DNA of 64,000 bases from Planctomycetota bacterium (GTDB lineage: Bacteria; Planctomycetota; UBA1135; GCA-002686595): positions 98,525 to 162,524 of the forward strand of contig JACRIN010000066.1 in NCBI GenBank assembly GCA_016220085.1. Direction: 5' to 3'. Shown piece by piece: positions 24,530 through 37,392 of this stretch (the stretch's first letter is position 1; each line of letters opens with the position of its first letter). Under the pieces are notes generated by a model. It had not been told where the DNA came from, did not search any database, and saw nothing but the letters and a program-made list of their open reading frames with translations. The position numbers and the translations under genes were made by a program.

Positions 24530-27223
24530 TCACTTCGCCGTGGAGAGTTCCTCGAGAGTCCACTGACGTTGGCGGTCCGGCGTCAGCGCGCGGATCGCGG
24601 CGGTGCGCTCGGGCGTCAGCGGTTCGGCGCCGTGGCTCCACGCGCGGCGGACGTACGTCAGGATCGCGGCGAGATCGTCGTCGCTGGTCGCGAAGCCCGG
24701 CATCTCGCCGTCGAAGTGTTGGCCGCGCACCTCGATCGGTCCGGTCAGGCCGTGCGTGACGATGCGCACGAGCCGCGTCTCGTCGCCGAGCACGAACGGC
24801 GACGCGCGCAGCGGCGGCACGACGTTCGGTTGGCCCGCGCCGCGTTCGCCGTGGCACGCGACGCACGTCGCGGCGAACAGTTCGCGTCCGCGTTCGAAGC
24901 GCGCGAGCTCCTCGCTCGCGAGCGGCCGAATCGGCTCCAGCGTCACGCCCGGCTTGCCGGGCCACGCGAGCGCTTGGTCGAGCTCGTGCCACACCGACGA
25001 CGCGTCCGTCCCCGCCGACGACCCGTCCGCGCGCGCCGAAGATACGTCGGCCGCCGTCGGCGACGCGTCCCCGCCCGTCGGCGAAGAGCCCGCTCCCGTT
25101 GGCGACGTGCCCGCGCCAGTCGGCGTCGCGCCCACTCCCACCGGACTCGAGTCGACCGTCACCGCCGCGACGAACTTCGACCACCCCGCCGGCTCGCCCG
25201 TCAGCACGAACCGTCCGCGCGCGCCCTGCGCGTCCGGCGGAACCGCCGCGAGCAGTCCGCGCGCGATCACGGGCCCGTGCGGCGTCTCGGCGAGTCGCAC
25301 GGCGAGCGCGGCGGCGCGTTCGACGCGCTCGGGCACGAGCTCGTTCGCGATGCAACGCGCGAGCAACTCGGCGAGCTCGATCTCGCCGTCGCGCGGCGTG
25401 CTCGGCCGCGGTCCGCACAACACTTCGAGGAACTCCAGCTCGCGCCCGTACAGCCCCGACACCAGCGCGCTGCGTTCCGCCGCGGTCGGGAACCCGCGTT
25501 CGCCGACGGCGGCGTAGCTCGCGAGCGCTTCGCCCGACAGCGAACCCAGCGACAAGAACACTTGCCGGCGCACGCGAAAGCCGTCGCGCGTCGCGAGCAC
25601 GCGCCACATCGCCGGCACCAGCGGGTCGCGGCTCGCCAACGCCTCCGACGCGCGCACCGCTTGTACGCGCACGCGTTCGTCGGAGTCCTGCATCGCACGC
25701 GTCGCGGTCTCGGCGGAGAGCGCACCGAGGCCCGCGAGAGCCCACAGCGCGTGCACACGGCCGAACCACGGCTCGCCGCGCAGCGCGAGACGCTCGAGCG
25801 ACTTCAGCTCCGGGTTCTGCGCGTCGAACGACTCGACGATCAGGCGCTGCGCGGTGTCGCGGCGCCAACCGTTCGGGTCGGCGAGCGCGGCGACGAGCTC
25901 GGCGTCGCTCGCGTCCGCGAACGCAGGCTCGTGCGGCGCGCGCCGCTTCGCCGCGATGCGCCAGATCCGGCCGAGGCCGATCGGTCGGTCGAGCCCGCGC
26001 GCGACGACCTGGGTGCGCAGGAAGCTCGTGACGAAGAGCTTGTGCTGGATCAAACCGCGATACATGTCCGCGACGTACAACGCGCCGTCGGGGCCGTCGC
26101 ATGCGAACACCGGCCGGAAGCGCTCGTCGGTCGACGCGAGGAAGTCGAGCCCGCGCTCGCCGAACCGCACCGGAGCGCCGCGCACGGAGCCGTCCGGCTG
26201 CTCGACCAGGTCGTAGTCGATCACGACGTTGCCGCACGGCTCGCAGACGAACGCGTCGCCGCGATAGCGCTCGGGCAGCCCGGCGCCGCGCGCGATCCAC
26301 GGAGCGCACGCGCCGGTGACGTTCGCGAGGTGGAACGCCGCGTCGAGCACGCCCTTTTGGTAGCCGCGGTTCACGCCGGGGTTGTGGCGCGCGCTCTTCA
26401 CGGCGAAATCGTCGACCACGCGGACGTCGACGCCCTGCAAGCCGCCGAGATTCGGATTGCGGCCGCCGTAGACCGCGTTGACGAAGTCCGCGCGCAACGG
26501 ATCGGAGTTGTTGTCGGTGAAGAGTCGGCCTTGGTCGTCCTGGCTCGCGCCCCATTGGCCCGCTTGTTGGCGCGACTCGCGCACGAACGCGCCGTCGCGC
26601 CACACGTAGCGCCACGGCGCCTTCGCGCAGTCGAACGCGTTGTCGAGCGTCGGCACGAGCCCGTTGATCGCCCACTCCGGGCTTTCGAGGCCCTCGAGGC
26701 CTCGATCGACGACGATGCGCTCGTCGCAGACGTCGTCGGCGTCCTCGTCGGAGCAGAAGTAGAGTTCCGGCGGCGCGAGCACCAGCGCTCCGCCGCGGCA
26801 CGGGCGCACGGCGCGCGGCAGCACCAACCGGTCGAGGAACGTCGTGCGCTTCTCGAAGCGGCCGTCGCCGTCCAAATCTCGGAGGATCGCGATCGAGCCG
26901 ACGGGCTCGCGCTCGCCCTTGCCGTCGAGATCGGGCATGTAGCCGGTCATCTCGACCACCCACAGCGCGCCTTGGGCGTCGAACGCGAACGCGATCGGGT
27001 CGCGCACCAGCGGTTCGGCGGCGACGAGCTCGACCGCGAGGTCATCGGGGAACACGAAGGTCGCGAGCTCGTCCCCCGGTGAAAGCGCCGGCGCCGGCAG
27101 GACCGCGAGGTCCGGCGGCAGGCCCTGTTGCTGTTCGCCTTGTCGATCGCCGCGTTGGGCCGCGAGCGGCGAGGCGCAGAGCAACACCGAGCCGCACCAC
27201 GTTCCAACGCCGCGCAACGTCAT
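24530..27223 (-). CDS. PVC-type membrane-bound dehydrogenase with C-terminal cytochrome c
   Basis: The ~897-aa protein has a signal peptide (MTLRGVGTWCGSVLLCASPL), an N-terminal six-bladed dehydrogenase propeller typical of Planctomycetota (MTGYMPDLDGKGEREPVGSI, WAINGLVPTLDNAFDC, GALYVADMYRGLIQHK), HEAT-like helices in the middle and a cytochrome c domain with the haem motif CVACH near residue 810. The role is probably sugar oxidation at the membrane, with electrons passed by the haem. Between the last two parts lies a low-complexity linker of 7-residue Pro/Ser/Thr/Gly repeats. The ATG at 27223 gives a standard signal; GTG 27274 would add 17 residues. Confidence 0.85.
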   Translation of the reverse strand: MTLRGVGTWCGSVLLCASPLAAQRGDRQGEQQQGLPPDLAVLPAPALSPGDELATFVFPDDLAVELVAAEPLVRDPIAFAFDAQGALWVVEMTGYMPDLDGKGEREPVGSIAILRDLDGDGRFEKRTTFLDRLVLPRAVRPCRGGALVLAPPELYFCSDEDADDVCDERIVVDRGLEGLESPEWAINGLVPTLDNAFDCAKAPWRYVWRDGAFVRESRQQAGQWGASQDDQGRLFTDNNSDPLRADFVNAVYGGRNPNLGGLQGVDVRVVDDFAVKSARHNPGVNRGYQKGVLDAAFHLANVTGACAPWIARGAGLPERYRGDAFVCEPCGNVVIDYDLVEQPDGSVRGAPVRFGERGLDFLASTDERFRPVFACDGPDGALYVADMYRGLIQHKLFVTSFLRTQVVARGLDRPIGLGRIWRIAAKRRAPHEPAFADASDAELVAALADPNGWRRDTAQRLIVESFDAQNPELKSLERLALRGEPWFGRVHALWALAGLGALSAETATRAMQDSDERVRVQAVRASEALASRDPLVPAMWRVLATRDGFRVRRQVFLSLGSLSGEALASYAAVGERGFPTAAERSALVSGLYGRELEFLEVLCGPRPSTPRDGEIELAELLARCIANELVPERVERAAALAVRLAETPHGPVIARGLLAAVPPDAQGARGRFVLTGEPAGWSKFVAAVTVDSSPVGVGATPTGAGTSPTGAGSSPTGGDASPTAADVSSARADGSSAGTDASSVWHELDQALAWPGKPGVTLEPIRPLASEELARFERGRELFAATCVACHGERGAGQPNVVPPLRASPFVLGDETRLVRIVTHGLTGPIEVRGQHFDGEMPGFATSDDDLAAILTYVRRAWSHGAEPLTPERTAAIRALTPDRQRQWTLEELSTAK
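24994..25143 (-). repeat. 21-bp (7-residue) in-frame repeats in the PVC dehydrogenase linker
   Basis: The coding sequence shows about seven degenerate 21-base units, read as PVGVGAT, PTGAGTS, PTGAGSS, PTGGDAS, PTAADVS, SARADGS and SAGTDAS. The unit is a multiple of three, so the frame is kept. It forms a flexible Ser/Thr/Pro linker between the helical part and the cytochrome c domain. The count may vary between strains (inference). Confidence 0.75.
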
Positions 27224-27268
27224 CGCGAGCCGGATGCTAACGGGGCGCGCGCACTTCCCAAACGGAAG

Positions 27269-27296
27269 CTTCACGCGTCGACGTAGCTGTTATGCT
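27269..27296 (+). promoter_or_regulatory. Possible sigma-70-like promoter
   Basis: CTTCAC (27269-27274) and TATGCT (27291-27296) are 16 bases apart, 17 bases before the ATG of the ASPIC/UnbV gene at 27314. The stretch is AT-richer than its surroundings. The match is partial and the leader would be very short, so this is tentative. Confidence 0.3.
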
Positions 27297-27313
27297 CCGG
27301 TAAGCCCCCAAGC

Positions 27314-30300
27314 ATGGATCTTCATGCTGCCTTCGTCGCTTGTTTGCTGACCTCGGCGTCGCCTCAGGACGTCCGGGAGCGCTTGTTCCCCGAACTGCGC
27401 GTCAGCCCGCCGGCGTGGCAACTCGCGGAGGCCGAAAGACTCGATCCCGCGAAGGATGCGTGGCCGACCGAGGTGCTGAACGAGCGCGCGGCGCCGGTGC
27501 TCGAACGCTTCCTGCACGCTGCGTTGGCGCGCGGGAGCGCCGACTTCGAGGCCCTGCTCGCCGCCGACTTCGTAGGCGCGACCGACCTCGCCCCGAAGGA
27601 GCTCGAGCTCGTCGCGAGCAAGGGCTCGTTCGAGGTGCGCCGGCCGAAGAGCCTCGACGCAAGGCCGAAGCCGAGGGAAGCGCTCGCCGCCGGCGTCGCC
27701 GAGCTGCGCAAGACGTTCGCGGGCGCGCCCAATCCGGAGTTCGACGTCGAAGTGGTCGCGCTCGACGTCGTCGACGCGACGCACTTCACTTCGCGCGCGC
27801 TGGTGCGCACTTGGGCACGCGTCGGCGAAGCGCGGATCGCCGCGAACTTCACGTGGGAGCTCGGTTGGACCGCCGGGCCGGGCGAGGAGCCGCGCATCCG
27901 CTCGCTCGCGCTCACGAGCTTCGAGCAGGTCGTCGCCGCGCGCGCGCCGTTCGCCGAGCTCACGCGCTGGGTCGCCGGCGGAACGCGCAACTTCGCGCCG
28001 CACTTCCTGCGCGGCATCGACGACTTCTACCTCCGCAACGACCACCTGACCGGCAACGCGCTGATCGGCGGGCAGGGGCTCGCGCTCGGCGACGTCGACG
28101 GCGACGGACGCGACGACCTCTACGTCGCGATGCAGGGCGGGATCCCGAATCGGCTGTTCGTGCACCAGCCCGCCGGGGACACGCTCGAGCGCGCGCTCGA
28201 AGCCGGCGTCGCGTTCCTCGACAACACGCGCAGCGCGCTGTTCGCCGATTTCGACGACGACGGCGACCAGGACCTCGCGGTCTGCGTCGGCTGCAACATC
28301 GTCATCTCGTGGAACCGCGGACGAGGCGACTTCGGCGATCCGACGTGGCTCGTGGGCGACGGCGGCGACGAGATCTTCTCGCTTGCCGCGGGCGACGGCG
28401 ACGGCGACGGCGATCTGGATCTCTACGCATGTCGCTACGTCTCCGGCGGCATGGTCGGTTCGGTGCCGCTGCCCTACTTCGACGCGACCAACGGTGCGAC
28501 GAATTTCTACTGGCGGAACGACGGCAAACGCGCGTTCGCCAACGCGACCCAGGCAGCGGGCTTCGATCAGAACAATCTGCGCTACAGCCTCTCGGCGCTC
28601 TGGGACGACTTCGACGACGACGGCGACCAAGACCTCTACGTCGCCAACGACTTCGGCCGCGACAACTTCTACGTCAACGACGGCACCGGACACTTCACCG
28701 ATCGCGCGACCGAACTCGGCATCGACGACATCGGCGCCGGGATGGGGCTCACGAGCGCGGACGTCGACGCCGACGGCGACCTCGACCTCTACGTCAGCGA
28801 CATGTGGGCCGCGTCCGGGCTGCGCGCCACCGCGCGGCCCGAGCGCTTCCAGCCAGGCGCGAGCGACGCGGTGCGCACCGCGTATCGCCACCACGCGCGC
28901 GGCAACGTGCTCTACCTCAATCAAGGCGGCGGCAAGTTCGTCGACGCCGCGGTCGACGCCGGCGTCGCGCGCGGCGGTTGGTCGTGGGGTTCGCTGTTCA
29001 CCGACTACGACAACGACGGGCTGCCGGACCTCTACGTGCCGAACGGCTTCCTGACGTGGAGCGGCAAGCAGGACCTCGAGAGCTTCTTCTGGCGGCGCGT
29101 GATCGGCGGCTCGCCCAACGACACCCAGCCGTTGGAGAGCTATCGCCACGCGTGGGCGTCGCTGCAGTCGTTCTCGAGCTCCGGCGCGTTCTCGTACAAC
29201 GGCCGCGAGCGCAACTGCGTCTACCTGAACATCGGCGGCGGTCGCTTCGCGGATGTGACGGCCGCGAGTGGCATCGACTACCTCGACGATTCGCGCATGG
29301 TCGTGCGTTGCGACTGGGACGGCGACGGGCGCGAGGATTTGTGGCTCAAGAACCGCACCGCGCCGCGCCTGCGCTTCCTGCACAACCGCGCGCTGCGCGC
29401 CGGTCATTGGCTCGCGGTCGACCTCGTCGGCCGCACGTGCAATCGCGACGCGATCGGTGCGCGCGTCACCGTCGAAGCCGGTGGCAAGCGCTTCGTGCGC
29501 ACGCTCTACGCCGGCGAGGGCTACCTCGCGCAGTCGTCCAAGCGCCTGCACTTCGGCGTCGGCGACGCGACCGCGATCGAGTGCGTCACCGTGCGCTGGC
29601 CGTGGGGCGCGACCGAGACGTTCGCGAATCCGCCGCTCGATTCGGTCGTCAGGCTCGTGCAGAGCGAGCCCGCGCTCACGCGCGTCGCGCCGCCCGAGCC
29701 GCCGCCGGTGATCGCCGCGATGGCGGATGACCCGAGCTCGGCCCCGCACGAAAGCGTCACCCGCGTGCCGCTGGTCGAGAAGCTCCCGCTCGGCGGCATG
29801 CGGATCCCCTCCGCGGCGAGCGCCGAACGCACGGTCGCCGACCTGCGCGACGGGCGGCCGACCCTGCTGCGCGTTTGGTCGACGCAGCTCGCCGGCGACG
29901 GCGCGAGCCGCTTGGTCGAGCGTTCGAAGGCGCTGACGACGCTCGGCGCCCGCGTCGTGATGCTGTCGGTCGATCAGGGGCCGGGCCTGGCAAAGGCGCG
30001 TAAGCTCTTGGCGGGCACGGTCTTGGAAGCGGACGCCGGCTACGCGGATGGCGGCGCGCTGGAGACGCTGAAGATCGCGATGATCGAGCTCTTCCGCCGC
30101 GCGGACCTCGCGCCGGTACCGCTCGACCTCCTGTTGGACGCGGAGGGCCAGCTCGTGCTGCTCTACCTGCGGCCGGTCGAGAGCGACGAACTCGCGCAGG
30201 ACCTCGAATTGGTCGCCAAACTCGACCTGAAGAGCATGGCGACGCCGAGACTGCTCGGCGGGCGCTGGCTGGTGCGGCCGCGGCGCGACTATCGCGAGCT

Positions 30301-30397
30301 CTCGCGGCTCTTCGACGGCCTCGGCAACCCGAGGATGGCCGAGCTCCTGCGCAGAGTGGCTGACGAGCGCGCGAAGACCGACGCCGTCGGGCGCTGA
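27314..30397 (+). CDS. FG-GAP / ASPIC-UnbV repeat protein with thioredoxin-like tail
   Basis: The 1027-aa protein has an unrecognised N-terminal domain (about 1-235, nuclear-transport-factor-like in outline), then FG-GAP repeats with loops such as DVDGDGRDDLYV, DFDDDGDQDLAV, DYDNDGLPDLYV (about 250-680). The ASPIC/UnbV domain follows (about 695-770; HWLAVDLVGRTCNRDAIGAR, YLAQSSKRLHFGVG). The last ~240 residues resemble a thioredoxin-like fold (PTLLRVWSTQLAGDG, ARVVMLSVDQG) but lack the CxxC pair, so redox activity is unlikely. No strong signal peptide is visible, only a short hydrophobic start (AAFVACLLTSAS). It is divergent from the PVC dehydrogenase gene, 90 bases away. Confidence 0.8.
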   Translation: MDLHAAFVACLLTSASPQDVRERLFPELRVSPPAWQLAEAERLDPAKDAWPTEVLNERAAPVLERFLHAALARGSADFEALLAADFVGATDLAPKELELVASKGSFEVRRPKSLDARPKPREALAAGVAELRKTFAGAPNPEFDVEVVALDVVDATHFTSRALVRTWARVGEARIAANFTWELGWTAGPGEEPRIRSLALTSFEQVVAARAPFAELTRWVAGGTRNFAPHFLRGIDDFYLRNDHLTGNALIGGQGLALGDVDGDGRDDLYVAMQGGIPNRLFVHQPAGDTLERALEAGVAFLDNTRSALFADFDDDGDQDLAVCVGCNIVISWNRGRGDFGDPTWLVGDGGDEIFSLAAGDGDGDGDLDLYACRYVSGGMVGSVPLPYFDATNGATNFYWRNDGKRAFANATQAAGFDQNNLRYSLSALWDDFDDDGDQDLYVANDFGRDNFYVNDGTGHFTDRATELGIDDIGAGMGLTSADVDADGDLDLYVSDMWAASGLRATARPERFQPGASDAVRTAYRHHARGNVLYLNQGGGKFVDAAVDAGVARGGWSWGSLFTDYDNDGLPDLYVPNGFLTWSGKQDLESFFWRRVIGGSPNDTQPLESYRHAWASLQSFSSSGAFSYNGRERNCVYLNIGGGRFADVTAASGIDYLDDSRMVVRCDWDGDGREDLWLKNRTAPRLRFLHNRALRAGHWLAVDLVGRTCNRDAIGARVTVEAGGKRFVRTLYAGEGYLAQSSKRLHFGVGDATAIECVTVRWPWGATETFANPPLDSVVRLVQSEPALTRVAPPEPPPVIAAMADDPSSAPHESVTRVPLVEKLPLGGMRIPSAASAERTVADLRDGRPTLLRVWSTQLAGDGASRLVERSKALTTLGARVVMLSVDQGPGLAKARKLLAGTVLEADAGYADGGALETLKIAMIELFRRADLAPVPLDLLLDAEGQLVLLYLRPVESDELAQDLELVAKLDLKSMATPRLLGGRWLVRPRRDYRELSRLFDGLGNPRMAELLRRVADERAKTDAVGR

Positions 30398-30592
30398 CGC
30401 GTCCGCCGGGACCGCGCGCGGTCGGGCGTCGCCGCGACGGGAAGAATTCCGTCTTCTTGCGCGACGATTGATGCACGGGCATTCCCCGATTCACGGCCCG
30501 GTTTCTATCCTGCGCGGCTCGGCGCGAGCTCTTCCGCGTTGGTTGGCGTACCGCGTCGCATTTCGAGGCGTCCCAAGAAGGTTCTGCACCCC

Positions 30593-32620
30593 ATGAATCG
30601 CCCGCTTCTCTTCGTGACCTGGATCGCCGCGTGTTGCGCGGCGGCGCCGGCCTCGGCGCAAGACAGCGTCTCCAAAGTCGGTTGCCTCCCCGGCGACACC
30701 GTCGCCCCCTGGACCGACGCGACGGACCCGCTCGGATCGGAGCAGGTCAACCGCTACGTGGTCGACTTGACTCCGTTCAATACGTCGTGGGGCACGACCT
30801 TCGCGGTCGCGCCGGTCGCGAAAGGCAGCAAGACCGCGCTGCAGTTCACCGGCAGCCTGCTCAGCGGTCAGACGATGAGCTCGCGTGCGCTGCGCAACGT
30901 TCCGTTCCCCTCGAACGCGTACTCGTACTGGAACACCGCGGGTCAAGGCATCTCGAACGACATCAGCCTCAACGATCCGGCCGGCGTGCTCGCTCCGCCG
31001 ACGACGCTCGGCGTCCAACAAGCCGCGGCGTTCGCCGAGTTCTCCAGCACCTTCGGAGGCGCGAGCTACAACGGCATCATCAGCACGCTGATCAACATCT
31101 CCGACGCCGCGCCGTCGCGGCTGTTCGTCACGCGGACGGTCGCCGCGATCAACGGCTGCGACGAATCCAGCAACTCCTCGCAGTTCGGCATGGGCGGGAT
31201 CGATGCCCAAGGTCGACTGATCTTCCGCGCCGACGACTTCGGTGCGACCGGCTCGAACTGCGTCGGACTCGTCAACATCGTCGACGACAACATCTTCAAG
31301 GTCGCGACGACGCTGCGGGACGGCAACGTGCTCAACGTGGTCAGCAATGACTACCTGAGCGGCGGCCAGTTCGACATCGGCACCGGTCCGAACTTCACGA
31401 CCGAGTGGCTCGTCCGCAACAACGTGACGGTCACGAGCCCGCCCTCTATCGCGCCGACGCCGTCTGGCGCGCCGCTCTACATCGGCAGCGATCAAGCCGC
31501 CGGCTACCTGCGCGGCACCGCGTTCGGCGGGATCACCACCGACTCGTCGCACCTCGCGACGGGCGCGGCGAACCACCGCGGCAACATCAGCTACACGCCG
31601 CGCAATCACGCGTCGGTCGCGAGCACCAACGGCATCTGCGGCATCGTCGGCTACGACGCGAGCAACAAGGCGTCGCTGATGAACGTGTGGGGCATCAACT
31701 CGGCGGGCGCCGTCACCGGCAAGCTCGCTCTCGTGCGCCCGGCGACGATCACCGACAACTCGAACGGCGCGACCAACCTGCCGGGCACGAACGAGTTCGA
31801 CAACTGGGGCAGCCAGGTCGGCTTCCGCGGCGGCAACGGCCACGTCGCGGTCGGCGTCGACCAAGGCGGCAACATGCTGGTCGCGGGGATGATGTCGCAC
31901 CCGAACAAGGTCGGCACGAACACCGGCACGAACTGCATCGCGGTCGCTCGCGTGACCACGGCGGGAGCGGTGTCGTGGACCCTCGCGTCCTACAACGACG
32001 GCACCAGCGGTCCGACCGGCACCGGCAAGCCGGTGCTCGACGGCGCGGGCAACATGATCGGTCGGATGGTCAGCACCTCGGACGTGACGATCGGCAGCCT
32101 GCTCGGGCCGTCGTGCTCGTCGCCGATGATCGACTCCGCCGGCAACATCTGGTTCCTCGGCGTGTGGGAGAACTTCACGAACCCGGTGGATCCGTTCGAC
32201 ACGGCGCTGTTCCGCGCCGTCTACGACCGCACGGCGTTCAGCTACCGTCTCGAGATGGTCTTCAGCACCGGCAAGACCTTCCGCGGCCGCAACTCGGGCC
32301 GGCGCTACCAACTGACGTTCCTCGAGATCGCGGACTCGAACTCGGTCTCGTCGGCCGCGCCGTTCTCGAACAACATGTGCGCGGACGGATGGATGGGTCG
32401 CAGCTACCCGACGCACCCGACGAAGTCGCCGGCGCACCTCGGCGGGCTCGTGATCAACGCGGGCATCCGCTACGACTGGGACAACGACGGCTCGTTCGAC
32501 AACTGCTCGACGGTGATCGGAGCGACCGACGAGTCGTACAACGTCCTGCTCTACGTCGGATACCCGGGCTACCAGGCGCACGACGGGCCGAACAGCCCGG
32601 GTGGATTGATCGCGCAGTAG
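30593..32620 (+). CDS. Large secreted protein of unknown function
   Basis: The 675-aa protein has a clear signal peptide (MNRPLLFVTWIAACCAAAPA, cut at SAQ). The mature part is rich in Asn, Thr, Gly and Ser, with recurring short strands (GMGGIDAQGRLIFRADDFGA, GHVAVGVDQGGNMLVAGMM, IDSAGNIWFLGVWENFT) that suggest a beta-propeller. I do not recognise a family; no catalytic motif stands out. It may be a Planctomycetota-specific surface or exported protein. The ATG at 30593 gives the signal; an upstream ATG at 30539 would add a basic stretch. A good intrinsic terminator follows the stop. Confidence 0.65.
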   Translation: MNRPLLFVTWIAACCAAAPASAQDSVSKVGCLPGDTVAPWTDATDPLGSEQVNRYVVDLTPFNTSWGTTFAVAPVAKGSKTALQFTGSLLSGQTMSSRALRNVPFPSNAYSYWNTAGQGISNDISLNDPAGVLAPPTTLGVQQAAAFAEFSSTFGGASYNGIISTLINISDAAPSRLFVTRTVAAINGCDESSNSSQFGMGGIDAQGRLIFRADDFGATGSNCVGLVNIVDDNIFKVATTLRDGNVLNVVSNDYLSGGQFDIGTGPNFTTEWLVRNNVTVTSPPSIAPTPSGAPLYIGSDQAAGYLRGTAFGGITTDSSHLATGAANHRGNISYTPRNHASVASTNGICGIVGYDASNKASLMNVWGINSAGAVTGKLALVRPATITDNSNGATNLPGTNEFDNWGSQVGFRGGNGHVAVGVDQGGNMLVAGMMSHPNKVGTNTGTNCIAVARVTTAGAVSWTLASYNDGTSGPTGTGKPVLDGAGNMIGRMVSTSDVTIGSLLGPSCSSPMIDSAGNIWFLGVWENFTNPVDPFDTALFRAVYDRTAFSYRLEMVFSTGKTFRGRNSGRRYQLTFLEIADSNSVSSAAPFSNNMCADGWMGRSYPTHPTKSPAHLGGLVINAGIRYDWDNDGSFDNCSTVIGATDESYNVLLYVGYPGYQAHDGPNSPGGLIAQ

Positions 32621-32642
32621 TCGCGGTCGGCTGAAACGCACA

Positions 32643-32686
32643 CGCGCCGGGCGGTCCAACGACCGACCGGCGCGCTCGTCTTTCTT
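32643..32686. terminator. Intrinsic terminator between convergent genes
   Basis: CGCGCCGG (32643-32650) pairs with CCGGCGCG (32667-32674), and inside it CGGTC (32652-32656) pairs with GACCG (32661-32665) around a CAAC loop; one G-A mismatch separates them. CTCGTCTTTCTT follows on the plus strand, a usable U-rich tail for the secreted protein gene. On the minus strand only GTTTC follows, so it serves mainly the plus strand. Confidence 0.75.
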
Positions 32687-32698
32687 GGAGGCCGGCTG

Positions 32699-33226
32699 TC
32701 AGTGGCCTTCGCCGGACTCGCGCTCACGCGCTTCGCGATCGCCATCCTCGCGGGCATCGTTGCGGGCGCCGGCCTCTCCGCGCGCGCCGCCGGGTCCGTC
32801 GGCGCGGGCGAACATCGCGCTGAATCCGTCGATGAGCTCCTTCTTCTCCACGTCGCTCAAGCGCGCCTCGGAGTGGAGCGGCAAGTAGAACCACGGCGGC
32901 ATCTCGCCCTCACGCACCAGCTCGACCGCCTCGTCGGAGTCGCCGCCCGAGGTCGCGAACGTCGAGAAGTTGAGGTGCTCGCGCCCCTCGTCGACGTCGC
33001 GTTGAACGAGCCACGACATCGGTGCGACGTTGGAGTACCACGGCCACTTCGTCTCGTTCGAGTGGCAATCGAAGCACGCGCGCGCCGCGAGCTCCCGAAC
33101 GCGCGGGCTCGACCACTGCGGTTCACCGACGACCGGGGGGTTGGTGTGGCTGCGCCCGTAGGGAACGAGCTGCAGACCGATGAGGACGATCACCAGCACC
33201 AGGAGGATGCGTTTGGGCTTGAACAT
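32699..33226 (-). CDS. Haem_bd-domain cytochrome, membrane anchored
   Basis: The 175-aa protein has an N-terminal anchor (MFKPKRILLVLVIVLIGLQL) and a haem-binding domain of the Haem_bd type, with the motif CFDCH followed by SNETKWPWYSNVAPMSW, and DEGREHLNFS and MPPWFYLPLHSEA further on. It is likely a periplasmic mono-haem cytochrome c in electron transfer. The C-terminal ~30 residues are low complexity (Gly/Arg/Glu/Asp-rich). The ATG at 33226 was chosen because it starts directly at the hydrophobic helix. The upstream methyltransferase gene lies 46 bases away in the same direction. Confidence 0.85.
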   Translation of the reverse strand: MFKPKRILLVLVIVLIGLQLVPYGRSHTNPPVVGEPQWSSPRVRELAARACFDCHSNETKWPWYSNVAPMSWLVQRDVDEGREHLNFSTFATSGGDSDEAVELVREGEMPPWFYLPLHSEARLSDVEKKELIDGFSAMFARADGPGGARGEAGARNDAREDGDREARERESGEGH

Positions 33227-33272
33227 GCGGCTGTCTCGTCGCTTCGGAAGTCCGCTCGCGTCGAGCGGCGGG

Positions 33273-34277
33273 TCAGGCGAGGCGCTCGTCGACACCGACG
33301 ATTTCGTCGCCCTCGAAACGCCATCGCACGAGCTTCGGCGCGAGGCGGGTTTCGCTCAGTTGGTTGAAGAGTTTGCCATCGTGACGGCGCAGGAAACGCC
33401 GATCGCGGAGGCCGGAGGCCTCGCAGCACAGGAAGCGCAATGAAGCGCGCTCGGCGCGCGCGCGGCCGAGCAAACGCGATGCCTGCGCGGGGAACTGCGC
33501 GTCGGCGCGCGCCCGCATCGCAAGGAACGAGTAGGGCAGACTGCGCAGATCGACGCCCAGCTTGCGCCCGAAAAGCGCCCACTCGCGCGACGTGAACACG
33601 TGCGGCGGCGGCGCGGCGAAGAAGTGGCACCAATCGCTCTCGCGACCCGTCGAGAGCACTCCGCACGCTTCGCGGTGCGCGCACGGCGCGATCGGGTCGT
33701 GCTGCGCGAGCAACTGCTCTCGCACCGCGGAGAGCGCGCGGCTCCCGTCGCGCGCGGCGGACTCGACCCAAACGAACGCGCGCGCGGTCGCGAGCAGGCT
33801 GGTCAGGCGTCCCAGGTCGTGCGGGTGCAACTCGCTGATCACGTGGCTGACGAGCACGAGATCGAACGGCCCTTGCTCCGCGTCGACTTCGGTCTTGGTC
33901 TCGACCGCGAGCTTCGGCCGCTCCTTCGCGAGCGCCTTGCGCGCGAACTCGAGAGCGGGCGCCGAGCGATCGACCAAGGTCACCCGCTCGATCGGACCCT
34001 GCGCAGATCGACTTAGCATCTCGCGCGTCGCGATCGCGCTGCCCGCGCCCCAGTCGAGCCAGCGGCCGCCGGGCGCGACGAAACCGCGCGCCGCGAGCTC
34101 GTCCACCACCGCGGTCCACTTCCAGGCGATGCGTCGGCCGAACGTGGTGTCGTAGAGCTCGACGTCGGCCGCGTTGCGCCAGTACGAGCCGGTCGCACCG
34201 TCGAGGAAGCCGTCGCGGAGCTCCAGGAGCCTGTCCCAGTCGACGTCATCGGCATCGAAGTCGGGTTGTTCTTGCAC
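33273..34277 (-). CDS. Rsm22-type class I methyltransferase (rRNA-associated)
   Basis: The 334-aa protein has an SAM-binding motif [16 protein letters not shown] (about 73-88), a [15 protein letters not shown] strand and [13 protein letters not shown]. The second half contains the metal-cluster pattern of the Rsm22 family: C199, H201, C205 and C217 ([14 protein letters not shown]), with a further CC pair near 284. Mitochondrial Rsm22 binds the small ribosomal subunit through a Fe-S cluster; the bacterial relatives are presumed to act on ribosomes, the exact target being unknown. It is divergent from gcvP (164 bases). Confidence 0.85.
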   Translation of the reverse strand: MQEQPDFDADDVDWDRLLELRDGFLDGATGSYWRNAADVELYDTTFGRRIAWKWTAVVDELAARGFVAPGGRWLDWGAGSAIATREMLSRSAQGPIERVTLVDRSAPALEFARKALAKERPKLAVETKTEVDAEQGPFDLVLVSHVISELHPHDLGRLTSLLATARAFVWVESAARDGSRALSAVREQLLAQHDPIAPCAHREACGVLSTGRESDWCHFFAAPPPHVFTSREWALFGRKLGVDLRSLPYSFLAMRARADAQFPAQASRLLGRARAERASLRFLCCEASGLRDRRFLRRHDGKLFNQLSETRLAPKLVRWRFEGDEIVGVDERLA

Positions 34278-34441
34278 CGCGGCGTTATAGCGCGCGCCGT
34301 CCGAAACACCGCGCGCCGGACGGTTTGCGCACGACTGCGGAGGGGTCCAAAAGGGCCCCGTCGCGCGTTAGACTGCCCGTTCTTCTCGCGCGCCGCCGAA
34401 AGCGCGCGGCACCCCGTTCTCTCGAGCAAGGATTGCGTTCC

Positions 34442-37375
<2,934 letters not shown>

Positions 37376-37392
37376 GCCGAAGTTCTCTTCGT

